This document shows, in pieces, positions 8,450-15,898 of a stretch of DNA of 64,000 nt. The stretch spans positions 1 through 64,000 of the forward strand of contig NZ_JACOFR010000019.1 in NCBI RefSeq assembly GCF_019455385.1, given 5' to 3'. The notes beneath the pieces were generated by a model. That model was not told the origin of the DNA, made no database searches, and saw nothing but the letters and a program-made list of their open reading frames with translations. Within the stretch, counting starts at the first letter, position 1; each line of letters begins with the position of its first letter. This stretch comes from Bradyrhizobium sp. BR 10289. GTDB lineage: Bacteria; Pseudomonadota; Alphaproteobacteria; Rhizobiales; Xanthobacteraceae. The position numbers were made by a program, and so were the translations under genes.

Positions 8450-9573
8450 CACATCACCTCGATATCGGCTTCGATCGCACCGGCGGCCTTGATCGCCTGG
8501 AGGATGCTGATCATGTCGCGCGGACCGATGCCGAGGCCGTTGAGGCCGTCGACGAGCTGCTGGAGCGAGACGCCGTCCTTGACGAGCGCCAGCTTCTTGC
8601 CGTCCTCGGTGACGGTGACGCTGCTGCGCGGCGCGGTCACGGTGCGGCCGCGCGACAGCGGGTTCGGCTGGCTCACCTGCGGGCTCTCGGAGATGGTGAC
8701 GGTGAGGTTGCCTTGCGCGACGGCGACAGTCGCGACGCGCACGTCGCGGCCCATCACGATGATGCCGCTGCGTTCGTCGATGATGATCTTGGCGGCCAGA
8801 TCGGGATCGACCTGGAGCTGCTCGATCTCGGTGAGAAAGGCGACGACGTTGCCCTTGAACTCCGGCGGGACCGACAGCTGCACGGTCGAGGGATCGATCG
8901 GCTCGGCGGTCTTGACGCCGAGATAGTCGTTGACGGCCGCCGCGATCCGCTTGGCGGTGGTGAAGTCGGCGTTGCGCAGGGCGAGGCGGACGTTCGGCAG
9001 GCGATTGAGCGCGAACTCGATCTCGCGCTCGATGATGGCACCGTTGGCGATGCGGCCGACGGTCGGCACGCCGCGCACGATCTTGGCGGCCTCGCCCTCG
9101 GCCTGGAAGCCGGAGATCGCGAGCGAGCCCTGCGCCACCGCGTAGACGTTGCCGTCGGCGCCAAGGAGAGGGGTGACGAGCAGGGTGCCGCCCTGGAGGT
9201 TTTTGGCATCGCCGAGCGCGGACACGGTGACGTCCATGCGCGTGCCCTGCGTCGCGAAGGCCGGCAGGTTGCCGGTCACCATCACGGCCGCGACGTTGCC
9301 GGTGCGGATGGTGGCGCCGCGGATGTTGACGCCCATGCGCTCGAGCATCGCTTGCAGCGACTGCTTGGTGAAGGGGATGTTGTTGAGCGTGTCGCCGGTG
9401 CCGTTGAGGCCCACGACGAGGCCGTAGCCGATCAGCTGGTTCTGCCGCACGCCTTCAATGTTGGCGAGATCCTTGATACGCGAGGTCGCGTTTGCAGACG
9501 CGACCGGGAGCGCCAGCGCTGACAGCGCGGCGCAGGCCACTGCAAGAATCCTTACCCAACGAACGCCTGGCAT
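8449..9573 (-). CDS. flgI: Flagellar P-ring protein FlgI
   Basis: A 374-residue P-ring subunit with a cleavable signal peptide (residues 1 to about 29, ending ASANA). It shows the family marks RIKDLANIEGVRQNQLIGYG, VVGLNGTGD and the C-terminal LVDGLNGLGIGPRDMISILQ. It forms the ring around the rod in the peptidoglycan layer. It is the first gene of a minus-strand operon with flgJ-type and flgN-like genes, and it diverges from fliX across a 270-base control region carrying a palindrome and a CtrA-like site. Confidence 0.97.
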   Translation of the reverse strand: MPGVRWVRILAVACAALSALALPVASANATSRIKDLANIEGVRQNQLIGYGLVVGLNGTGDTLNNIPFTKQSLQAMLERMGVNIRGATIRTGNVAAVMVTGNLPAFATQGTRMDVTVSALGDAKNLQGGTLLVTPLLGADGNVYAVAQGSLAISGFQAEGEAAKIVRGVPTVGRIANGAIIEREIEFALNRLPNVRLALRNADFTTAKRIAAAVNDYLGVKTAEPIDPSTVQLSVPPEFKGNVVAFLTEIEQLQVDPDLAAKIIIDERSGIIVMGRDVRVATVAVAQGNLTVTISESPQVSQPNPLSRGRTVTAPRSSVTVTEDGKKLALVKDGVSLQQLVDGLNGLGIGPRDMISILQAIKAAGAIEADIEVM

Positions 9574-9763
9574 CCTCTGCTCCCCGAGGCCCCCAAAAAT
9601 CTCGGATCAACCCCGACACTCCCATGTCGAGCTGGTCCGACGCTTTCCTTGCGAGCGCTGTGCCAACCCGGAGCAGTGGAGCTAGGCGGTTGAATAGGTT
9701 GAATAAATCTGTCTCGACCGATGTCAGCAGACGTTGTCCGTGAGGAGCGAAACTGCCGCCTCT

Positions 9764-9799
9764 CGGCAGATTTTGCCGGGCTGTTTACGCGTCGTTAAC
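9764..9799. promoter_or_regulatory. Palindrome and CtrA-like box between flgI and fliX
   Basis: CGGCA-GATTT-TGCCG (9764 to 9778) is a perfect 5+5 palindrome. TTTA-N7-TTAAC (9784 to 9799) follows and differs at one base from the CtrA consensus. The same type of palindrome is found before flgF/fliL, fliO and flgB. FliX acts with the activator FlbD in Caulobacter, so an FlbD-type site is a reasonable guess. The binding proteins are inferred. Confidence 0.55.
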
Positions 9800-9844
9800 C
9801 ATAAAACGGCGAATGTGGCGCATCGATCACCCGGATTCTTTCCG

Positions 9845-10258
9845 ATGCGCATCTACGGACCGAATGGCACCACGCTTGGAACGCCGGCCAGCCAGGCCAG
9901 GCGGACCAGCTCCGGCACCTTCGTGCTGCCGGACACCTCGTCGGCGCAGGAGACGCGGAGCGCTGCCGCGCCGAAGGCCGCGGCCAGCCTCGACGGGCTG
10001 CTCGCGCTGCAAGGCATCGAAGAGGATCCGGTCGAGCGCCGCAAGCGCTCGGTCGCCCGCGGCAGGACTGCACTCGACGTGCTCGACGATCTCAAGATGG
10101 GGCTGCTGTCGGGCAATCTCGACGCGTCGACCGTGATGCGGCTGCGCGATGCGGCGGCGAATCTGAAATCGTCCTCGGGTGATGCGGGTCTTGATTCCGT
10201 GCTCTCGGAGATCGAGTTGCGCGTCGAGGTCGAGCTGGCGAAGGCCGGGCAGGGGTAG
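9845..10258 (+). CDS. fliX: Flagellar assembly regulator FliX
   Basis: A 137-residue FliX protein. The start MRIYGPNGT is the family's typical beginning, and the helical C-terminal half contains ALDVLDDLKMGLL and a closing IELRVEVELAKAG. In Caulobacter, FliX couples early flagellar assembly to the FlbD activator of sigma-54 flagellar genes. The ATG at 9845 is taken although the frame is open further upstream, because the protein begins with the conserved motif. It stands alone, divergent from flgI. Confidence 0.9.
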   Translation: MRIYGPNGTTLGTPASQARRTSSGTFVLPDTSSAQETRSAAAPKAAASLDGLLALQGIEEDPVERRKRSVARGRTALDVLDDLKMGLLSGNLDASTVMRLRDAAANLKSSSGDAGLDSVLSEIELRVEVELAKAGQG

Positions 10259-10267
10259 TCAGGTTAT

Positions 10268-10428
10268 CCGTCACCCTGAGGCGCCGGAGCGAAGCGGAGG
10301 CCTCGAAGGGCGACGGCCCGGCTGCTTCTGCGAAGACATCAGCATTCGGCGCAACATTTCGGCCGTGCATCCTTCGAGGCTCCCGGCGCGATGCTTTGCA
10401 TCGCGCCACTCGCACCTCAGGATGACGG
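10268..10428. repeat. Dispersed palindromic repeat (CACCCTGAGG type)
   Basis: The ends CCGTCACCCTGAGG and CCTCAGGATGACGG are near inverted copies, and inner words such as GAGGCCTCGAAGG and CCTTCGAGGC also pair. It fills the gap between the convergent fliX and HxlR genes. Elements of this type are common between genes in rhizobia. No gene is seen in it. Confidence 0.7.
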
Positions 10429-10459
10429 ATCTCCTGCTAGGCTGCCGCGCAGGCTTGCC

Positions 10460-10831
10460 TTACGCCGCTTCCTCTTCCCGCTGCGCATCGTAGCGACGCT
10501 GGGCGGCGAGGACGTCTTTCAGGTTTTGCTCGGCCCATTCGCGCAACGGATCGACGGCGCCGGCGAGCGTCACGCCGAGCTGGGTGATCGAATACTCGAC
10601 CGTCACAGGCACGGTCGCGATGGCGCGGCGCCTGATCAATCCGTCGCGCTCAAGCGACTTGAGAACCTGACTCAGCATCTTCTGCGAAATGCCTTCGATC
10701 GTGCGGCGCAACTGATTGAAGCGCATCGGCTCGTCGCGCAGCAGCAACAGGATCAGCACCGCCCATTTGTCGCCGACCCGATCGAGGATCTGGCGCGTCG
10801 GGCAGTTCGCTGCATAGACGTCTGGCTTCAT
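10460..10831 (-). CDS. HxlR-family transcriptional regulator
   Basis: A 123-residue winged-helix protein of the HxlR/MarR-like type. It has the family's opening cysteine (C10, in ANCPTRQILDRVGDKW), then helix-turn-helix QLRRTIEGISQKMLSQVLKS and the wing around VEYSITQLG. A cysteine at this place is often a redox or electrophile sensor in the family. It diverges from an NAD(P)-binding protein gene across a gap of about 125 bases, the usual arrangement for a regulator and its target. Confidence 0.92.
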   Translation of the reverse strand: MKPDVYAANCPTRQILDRVGDKWAVLILLLLRDEPMRFNQLRRTIEGISQKMLSQVLKSLERDGLIRRRAIATVPVTVEYSITQLGVTLAGAVDPLREWAEQNLKDVLAAQRRYDAQREEEAA

Positions 10832-10853
10832 TGCACGTTCCCTTGCGATCCGG

Positions 10854-10875
10854 TTACCCCTGCGTAATCAGGTAA
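10854..10875. promoter_or_regulatory. Possible HxlR operator in divergent promoter region
   Basis: TTACC-N12-GGTAA forms an inverted repeat between the divergent HxlR and NAD(P)-binding protein genes. It is placed 23 bases before the regulator start. The operator role is a guess from position and symmetry. Confidence 0.3.
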
Positions 10876-10956
10876 GCACAAAGTGCTCTCTTAACACCAG
10901 CATTCTTTTCGATATCTAGTTTATTCTAGTTACCACAGAAGCAAAGGAAGCCTTCC

Positions 10957-11568
10957 ATGAAAATCGCAGTCGCCGGCGCCTCGGGCCGGGCCGGATCGGA
11001 GATCACCAAGGAACTGTCCCGCCGGGGCCACAGCGTGACCGCCATCGCCCGGAACCCCGAGAAGATCGCCACCTTGCCGAACGTCACGCCCACCAAGGGC
11101 GACGTGCTCGACCAGGCCGGCCTTGCGAAACTGTGGGCCGGGCACGACGTCGCCATCAGTTCCGTGCATTTCCTGGCCAGCGACCCGCACAAGCTGATCG
11201 GCGCTGCGAAGGACTCCAAGGTCGGGCGCTATCTGGTCGTCGGCGGTGCCGGCAGCCTCGAAGTCGCTCCCGGCGTGAAACTGGTCACAACCCCCGGTTT
11301 TCCGGCCGAATACAAGGCCGAAGCCGAGGCGGGCTCGGCCTTCCTCGACCTGTTGCGCCAGGAAAAGGACCTCAACTGGACCTTCATCTCGCCGTCGGCC
11401 CTGTTCATCGAGGGTGAGCGGACCGGCAAGTTCCGGCTCGGGACCGATCAGCTTCTCGCAGATGCGAACGGCAAGAGCTGGATCAGCTTCGCCGACTACG
11501 CCATTGCACTGGCCGACGAGATCGAGCGGCCGGCCCATCTGAAGCAGCGTTTCACGGTCGGCTACTAG
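10957..11568 (+). CDS. NAD(P)-binding oxidoreductase, atypical SDR
   Basis: A 203-residue Rossmann-fold protein of the NmrA/NAD(P)H-binding type. The nucleotide-binding turn is IAVAGASGRAGSEI, followed by a DxxD-like GDVLDQ at about residue 50 and the strand YLVVGGAGSLEV. It lacks the full Y-x-x-x-K catalytic pair of classical short-chain dehydrogenases. Proteins of this kind act as flavin or quinone reductases or as redox sensors; the substrate is unknown. A good start and its place opposite an HxlR regulator suggest a stress-induced pair. Confidence 0.85.
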   Translation: MKIAVAGASGRAGSEITKELSRRGHSVTAIARNPEKIATLPNVTPTKGDVLDQAGLAKLWAGHDVAISSVHFLASDPHKLIGAAKDSKVGRYLVVGGAGSLEVAPGVKLVTTPGFPAEYKAEAEAGSAFLDLLRQEKDLNWTFISPSALFIEGERTGKFRLGTDQLLADANGKSWISFADYAIALADEIERPAHLKQRFTVGY

Positions 11569-11737
11569 ACTTCGGCCGCCCCCACGCCCTCCAGGATAAA
11601 CCTTCCTGTGCAAGGGCTTGGGGGCGGTACCCGAGGGATTAAGGAAATATTGTCTGTCACAGGAGGCCACTATATAAGGCCCGGCTCAACGGACCTCGTT
11701 TCCGTTGCGAGTCGTTGCTTAGACAGATAGGCCGCCC

Positions 11738-12148
11738 TTGGAAAAGTTGAAAAACTACCGACCGACCGAAAAAGAGCCTTTCATGAACGACCGGCAGAAG
11801 GAGTACTTCCGCTTGAAGCTCCTCGCCTGGAAGGATGAGATCCTCAAAGAGTCCAAGCTCACCCTGCAGGCCCTGCAGGAGGAGAACGTGAACCACCCCG
11901 ATCTCGCCGATCGGGCATCGTCCGAAACCGACCGCGCCATCGAACTCCGCGCCCGCGACCGCCAGCGCAAGTTGATCGCCAAGATCGACGCCGCGCTCCA
12001 GCGCATCGAGGACAACACCTACGGGTATTGCGAGGACACCGGCGAGCCGATCTCCCTGAAGCGGCTCGAAGCCCGGCCCATCGCGACGCTCTCGGTGGAA
12101 GCGCAGGAGCGCCACGAGAAACGCGAGAAGGTCTACCGCGACGAATAG
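11738..12148 (+). CDS. dksA: RNA polymerase-binding transcription factor DksA
   Basis: A 136-residue DksA, which binds the secondary channel of RNA polymerase and works with ppGpp. The N-terminus KNYRPTEKEPFMNDRQKEYF and the coiled coil to about residue 90 are typical. The TTG start is used because the conserved N-terminus begins there and a stop lies 6 codons upstream; ATG at 11783 would cut this off. The zinc-finger region keeps only its first cysteine (YGYCEDTGE); the other three ligand positions are T, S and A. Single-cysteine DksA proteins are known in alphaproteobacteria, so it is probably active without the usual zinc site. Confidence 0.95.
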   Translation: MEKLKNYRPTEKEPFMNDRQKEYFRLKLLAWKDEILKESKLTLQALQEENVNHPDLADRASSETDRAIELRARDRQRKLIAKIDAALQRIEDNTYGYCEDTGEPISLKRLEARPIATLSVEAQERHEKREKVYRDE

Positions 12149-12153
12149 AGTCC

Positions 12154-12183
12154 GAGCCGCAGCGATGCGGCTCTTTGTTTTTG
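12154..12183 (+). terminator. Intrinsic terminator after dksA
   Basis: A perfect 8-base stem, GAGCCGCA-GCGA-TGCGGCTC, is followed by TTTGTTTTT six bases after the dksA stop. The remaining bases to 12439 show no gene or repeat that can be supported. Confidence 0.92.
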
Positions 12184-12439
12184 GACGCAAGGCGCCGTTT
12201 CGCGCCACGATCGGCATTTTGCCTGTCGCTTGCCGCCGCGTCCTTCAACGCGCGAGCGCAATCCGCGAAAAATGAATCGCGATCAATGGGCTAGAGCCCA
12301 TTGTTGCGAGCTCACGTGAGTTCACATGAGAAACAGCCTTCACTTCAAGTGGGGTCAAGTTTTGCGAGTCGCATCAACGGGATCGACCCGGATGCTGAGA
12401 GGCTGAGCCAGCAGCTTCACACATCGCTGCAATCAGGCT

Positions 12440-12814
12440 TCATGCGGCGTCGCTGGGACGCGCATCCCCATAAAGCCTGGACCAGCTCAATATTTCCTTA
12501 AACGCCGGCAACAGGCCGTACGCCGCATCGGTAAGCTCGTATTCGACCTGCAGCGGCTTCGCTGCGACGACGGTCCGCAGGACGAGTCCGTCCTGCTCGA
12601 GCTCGCGCAACTGCGTCGTCAGCATGTGCTGGGTGATGCCGCCGATCGACCGCCGCAGCGCGCCGAAGCGAACCGCGCCGTTCATCAGCGCGAACAGGAT
12701 CTCCAGCTTCCACTTCCCACCGAGCGCGCGGATGGCGCGCTTGAAGTCGGTGAGCAAAGCAGGGTCGGGGCTGCAATCGCAGTCGCCGCCGCAAACGCTG
12801 GTCAGGTTTTCCAT
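12440..12814 (-). CDS. HxlR-family transcriptional regulator
   Basis: A 124-residue HxlR-type winged-helix regulator. A cysteine-rich opening (CGGDCDCSPD, residues 7 to 16) stands where the family usually has a single cysteine. Then come IRALGGKWKLEILFAL, the recognition region RRSIGGITQHMLTTQLRELE and the wing around VEYELTDAAYGL. The start ATG at 12814 is taken because it begins the conserved region. It is divergent from an epimerase-like gene at 12928, repeating the layout seen at 10.5 kb. Three close cysteines could make it redox- or metal-responsive, which is an inference. Confidence 0.9.
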   Translation of the reverse strand: MENLTSVCGGDCDCSPDPALLTDFKRAIRALGGKWKLEILFALMNGAVRFGALRRSIGGITQHMLTTQLRELEQDGLVLRTVVAAKPLQVEYELTDAAYGLLPAFKEILSWSRLYGDARPSDAA

Positions 12815-12927
12815 ACCGGTCTCGAAATCCGTTCTACTTGTTCCGTCAGGAGATAGGGACCAGATGCGGCCTTGGGCAGGGCGGCGGAACCGATTTCGTC
12901 CGCCCGCGCAGCGAGGGAAATTTGGCA

Positions 12928-13956
12928 ATGAGCACCGTTCTGGTCACCGGCGGATCCGGCTTCGTCGGCATCCATGTCATCCTGCAACTCCTGGCCGCCG
13001 GCCACACGGTGCGGACGACAGTGCGCCGGCCGGACCGGCAGGCCGATGTGCTGGCGATGCTGCGCGAGGGCGGGGCGGCTTCGCCCGCGAGCCTGTCCTT
13101 CTTCACCGCCGATCTGACCGCGGATCAGGGCTGGCGCGAGGCGGTGACAGGCTGCGACTACGTGCTCCACGTCGCCTCGCCGCTGTCGACCAGTGTTCCC
13201 AAAGACGAGAACGAGATGATCGTTCCGGCTCGCGACGGCACGCTGCGGGTGCTCCGGGCCGCGCGCGAGGCCGGTGTCAAACGGGTCGTCATCACTTCAT
13301 CACTGGGGGCGATCGCCTACGGCCATCCGCCGCGCGAAAAACCGTTCGACGAGACCGACTGGACTCATCTCGGCGGCGCCGACGTGCAACCCTACATCAA
13401 ATCCAAGACCCTGGCCGAGCGGGCGGCCTGGGATTTCATCGCGCGGGAGGGCGGCGGGCTCGAACTGTCGGTGGTCAATCCCGCCGGCATTTTCGGCCCT
13501 GTCCTCGGGCCGGACTTTTCGGGTTCGATCGAGATCGTCAAATCGCTGCTCGACGGCGCCATGCCGGCAGTGCCGCGGGTCTATTTCGGCGTGGTCGACG
13601 TGCGTGACGTCGCCGATTTGCATCTGCGGGCGATGACGGCACCCGAGGCGAACGGCGAGCGCTTCATTGCCGTCTCGGGCGAGCCGATCTCGATCCTCGA
13701 CATCGCCAAGGTGCTGCGGCGGGAGCTGGGGCCCAGCGCACGCCGGGTTCCGCGGCTCCAGGCCCCGGACTGGCTGGTGCGGCTCGCCGCGAACCGCATT
13801 CCGCTGCTGCGTGCAGTCGTGCCGATGCTTGGAAGGGTGCGACGCTCCACCAGCGCCAAGGCGAGGTCGCAGCTCGGCTGGCTGGCCCGTTCCCACGAAG
13901 AGGCGATCCTGGCAACAGCCGAGAGCCTGATCCGGCTTGGCCTGGTCAAAGGCTGA
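12928..13956 (+). CDS. NAD-dependent epimerase / dihydroflavonol-reductase-like aldehyde reductase
   Basis: A 342-residue extended short-chain dehydrogenase. The N-terminal Rossmann motif is TGGSGFVGIHVILQLL, and the catalytic Y-x-x-x-K is YIKSK near residue 157, after a TSSLGAIAYG serine strand. This pattern fits the dihydroflavonol-4-reductase-like group that reduces aldehydes or ketones. The frame is open upstream, but ATG at 12928 with GAGGGAAA before it begins the conserved fold. It diverges from an HxlR regulator and is probably controlled by it. The natural substrate cannot be told. Confidence 0.88.
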   Translation: MSTVLVTGGSGFVGIHVILQLLAAGHTVRTTVRRPDRQADVLAMLREGGAASPASLSFFTADLTADQGWREAVTGCDYVLHVASPLSTSVPKDENEMIVPARDGTLRVLRAAREAGVKRVVITSSLGAIAYGHPPREKPFDETDWTHLGGADVQPYIKSKTLAERAAWDFIAREGGGLELSVVNPAGIFGPVLGPDFSGSIEIVKSLLDGAMPAVPRVYFGVVDVRDVADLHLRAMTAPEANGERFIAVSGEPISILDIAKVLRRELGPSARRVPRLQAPDWLVRLAANRIPLLRAVVPMLGRVRRSTSAKARSQLGWLARSHEEAILATAESLIRLGLVKG

Positions 13957-14040
13957 GGCCACGCGCCACCCGCGCTTGTCACGCCCCGGCGGGGATGCTG
14001 AAGTGCCGCCCGTGATTGCGTAGCGTGGGAGGCGGCGCCG

Positions 14041-14820
14041 ATGGACAACATTCTCGAAGCCGCAAAGGCGATCGCGCTGGCGCGGCGCAACCATGCGCCG
14101 CTCGCCGCGCTCGAGGTTCCACCAGGCTACGAGGCCGAGGGCTATCAGGTCCAGCGCGCGCTGCACGATCTCTTGCTGCCGCATGTCGGGCCGCTGGTCG
14201 GCTACAAGATCGGCTGCACCAGCCAGGTGATGCAGGACTATATCGGCATCCCGCACCCCTGCGGCGGCGGCGTGTTTCAGAAGGGCGTGCACGACAGCGG
14301 TGTCAGGCTCGCGGCGTCCGATTACGTCCGCGTCGGCGTCGAGTGCGAGATCGCGGTGCGGCTGAAGCGGGACCTTGCCGCCGGCGAGGCGCCGTTCACG
14401 GCTGAATGGGTCGGCGAAGCCGTCGAAAGCTACCATCCCGCGATCGAGATCGTCGACGATCGCTATGTGAAGTGGGAGACGATGGGTGCGCCCACCCTGA
14501 TCGCCGACGATTTCTTCGCCGCCGGCTGCGTCCTCGGTCCGTCCGTGCCGCGCTCGTCCTTGCCGGACCTGAAATCGGTCAAGGGCCGCGCCATCGTCAA
14601 CGGCGAAGAGGTCAGCCACGGCACCGGCGCCGACGTGCTCGGCCATCCCCACAACGCCCTCGCCTGGCTCGCCAACCACCTCGCCGCCGAAGGCAAGGGC
14701 CTGCATGCGGGACAGCTGGTGCTGACGGGGAGCCTGGTGAAGACGCTGTGGCTGAAGGCCGGCGACAAGGTGCGCATGGAGCTGGATGGGCTGGGTGTGG
14801 TGGAGGCGGAGTTTACGTGA
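14041..14820 (+). CDS. 2-keto-4-pentenoate hydratase-like protein, FAH superfamily
   Basis: A 259-residue protein of the fumarylacetoacetate-hydrolase superfamily, closest in pattern to MhpD-type 2-keto-4-pentenoate hydratases and related decarboxylases. It shows LVGYKIGCTS, a metal-binding acidic pair in VGVECEIAVRL, IEIVDDRY and the end LAGDKV-like AGDKVRMELDGLG. Such enzymes act in meta-cleavage of aromatic compounds. No other gene of such a pathway is near, so the substrate is open. GGGAGGCGGC precedes the ATG. Confidence 0.82.
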   Translation: MDNILEAAKAIALARRNHAPLAALEVPPGYEAEGYQVQRALHDLLLPHVGPLVGYKIGCTSQVMQDYIGIPHPCGGGVFQKGVHDSGVRLAASDYVRVGVECEIAVRLKRDLAAGEAPFTAEWVGEAVESYHPAIEIVDDRYVKWETMGAPTLIADDFFAAGCVLGPSVPRSSLPDLKSVKGRAIVNGEEVSHGTGADVLGHPHNALAWLANHLAAEGKGLHAGQLVLTGSLVKTLWLKAGDKVRMELDGLGVVEAEFT

Positions 14821-14844
14821 GCTTCTCTCTCCGCCCGCCAGCGC

Positions 14845-14987
14845 TCTCGTGCCCCGGACGCAGCGCAGCGCCTCTTCGGCGGTGCGCTGCAGCCGGGGTC
14901 CATGCAGCAGCGCGTTGTATCGCTTGCTGGGTCCCGGCTCTGCGCCGCAACGCTAACGCATTGCGGCGCGTCCGGGACACGAGAGAG
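14845..14987. repeat. Dispersed palindromic repeat (CTCGTGCCCCGGAC type)
   Basis: The left end CTCTCGTGCCCCGGAC and the right end GTCCGGGACACGAGAG are near inverted copies. Inner words (GCAGCGC, TGCGGCGC) can also pair. It fills much of the gap between the hydratase-like gene and flgH, and no gene is seen in it. Confidence 0.7.
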
Positions 14988-15037
14988 ACGAGCAGCGCTC
15001 CCTTCGGAGCGTGGCGCAACGTCACGCCAAAATACAG

Positions 15038-15070
15038 GCGGCCCTCGCCAGGGGAGCTAGCGAGGGCCGC
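15038..15070 (-). terminator. Hairpin downstream of flgH
   Basis: A perfect 11-base stem, GCGGCCCTCGC and GCGAGGGCCGC, closes an 11-base loop about 60 bases past the flgH stop. On the minus strand it is followed by CTGTATTTTG, a weak T run. It may end the flgFGAH transcript. Confidence 0.6.
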
Positions 15071-15130
15071 GTCGTACATCGTCGTTCGCGCCTAGGTTCG
15101 CGAACACGATGTGGGAGCTCTTGAAGAGGT

Positions 15131-15895
15131 TTAGAAGGGCAGCAGCACGTCCATCACTTGCTGGCCGTAGCGCGGCTGCTGCACGTCCATAATCTGGCCG
15201 CGGCCGCCATAGGCGATGCGGGCCTGGGCGATCTTGGTGGAATCGATGGTGTTGTCGCTCTGGATGTCTTCGGGGCGGACGATGCCGGCGACCACGAGCT
15301 CGCGGATCTCGTAGTTGACCCGGATCTCTTGCTTGCCCTCGACCACGAGGTTGCCGTTCGGCAGCACCTGCGTCACCACCGCGGCGACGTTGGTCTGCAG
15401 CGCTTCGGTGCGGTTGACCGAACCCTTGCCGTCGCTGGAGGCGCTGGAGTCGGCCGTGAGGATGCGGCCGGGCAGCACCTTCTGCGCCTGCGCGCCGAGC
15501 GTCTTGGCGCCGATGAAGTCGGTGATGCCGGAATCTTCCGCGTTGGTGCGGCTGCGCTGGGTCTCGTTGGAGAGGTTGGCCTTGTCGGTGATGTTCACGG
15601 TCACGGTGAGGAGGTCGCCGATCTGATGGGCGCGCTGGTCCTTGAAGAAGGCGCGGCTGCCGCTGCGCCACAGCGAGTTCGGATTGTAGGAGGCGACTTC
15701 GGGCTTGGGCATCGGCATCTGCACCGGCTTGTACCCGGGCTGCGTCGTCGGATTGTCGATCGCCGACAATTTCGGTTGCTCGCCGATCTGCGACAGGCGG
15801 TCAATCGAGGAGCAGCCACCCAGCGCGCAGGAGGCGAGCAGCAGGGCAGAGATCGCAATGCGACGAAGACGGGAAGCCGAACTGAACGAAGACAT
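15131..15895 (-). CDS. flgH: Flagellar L-ring lipoprotein FlgH
   Basis: A 254-residue L-ring subunit. A lipoprotein signal with lipobox LGGCSS places the lipidated cysteine near residue 28. The family core is clear: NSLWRSGSRAFFKDQRA, GDLLTVTVNITDKA and the end VDVQQPRYGQQ-like MDVQQPRYGQQVMDVLLPF. It forms the outer-membrane ring around the rod. It is the last gene of the minus-strand operon flgF-flgG-flgA-flgH; flgA ends 3 bases before its ATG region. Confidence 0.97.
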   Translation of the reverse strand: MSSFSSASRLRRIAISALLLASCALGGCSSIDRLSQIGEQPKLSAIDNPTTQPGYKPVQMPMPKPEVASYNPNSLWRSGSRAFFKDQRAHQIGDLLTVTVNITDKANLSNETQRSRTNAEDSGITDFIGAKTLGAQAQKVLPGRILTADSSASSDGKGSVNRTEALQTNVAAVVTQVLPNGNLVVEGKQEIRVNYEIRELVVAGIVRPEDIQSDNTIDSTKIAQARIAYGGRGQIMDVQQPRYGQQVMDVLLPF

Positions 15896-15898
15896 GAC

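Noticed and set aside
8168..9522. Plus-strand frames opposite flgI and the rod-binding gene
   Set aside because: They are shadows of strongly conserved flagellar genes in the other frame.
9764..9778. Sigma-54 promoter reading of the CGGCA-N5-TGCCG motif
   Set aside because: Sigma-54 promoters need GG and GC about 10 bases apart (GG-N10-GC). Here the gap is 8, and the symmetry is better explained by a dimeric activator.
12301..12501. Small frame between dksA terminator and the HxlR gene
   Set aside because: No ribosome-binding site, no recognisable content, and its end runs into the HxlR gene.
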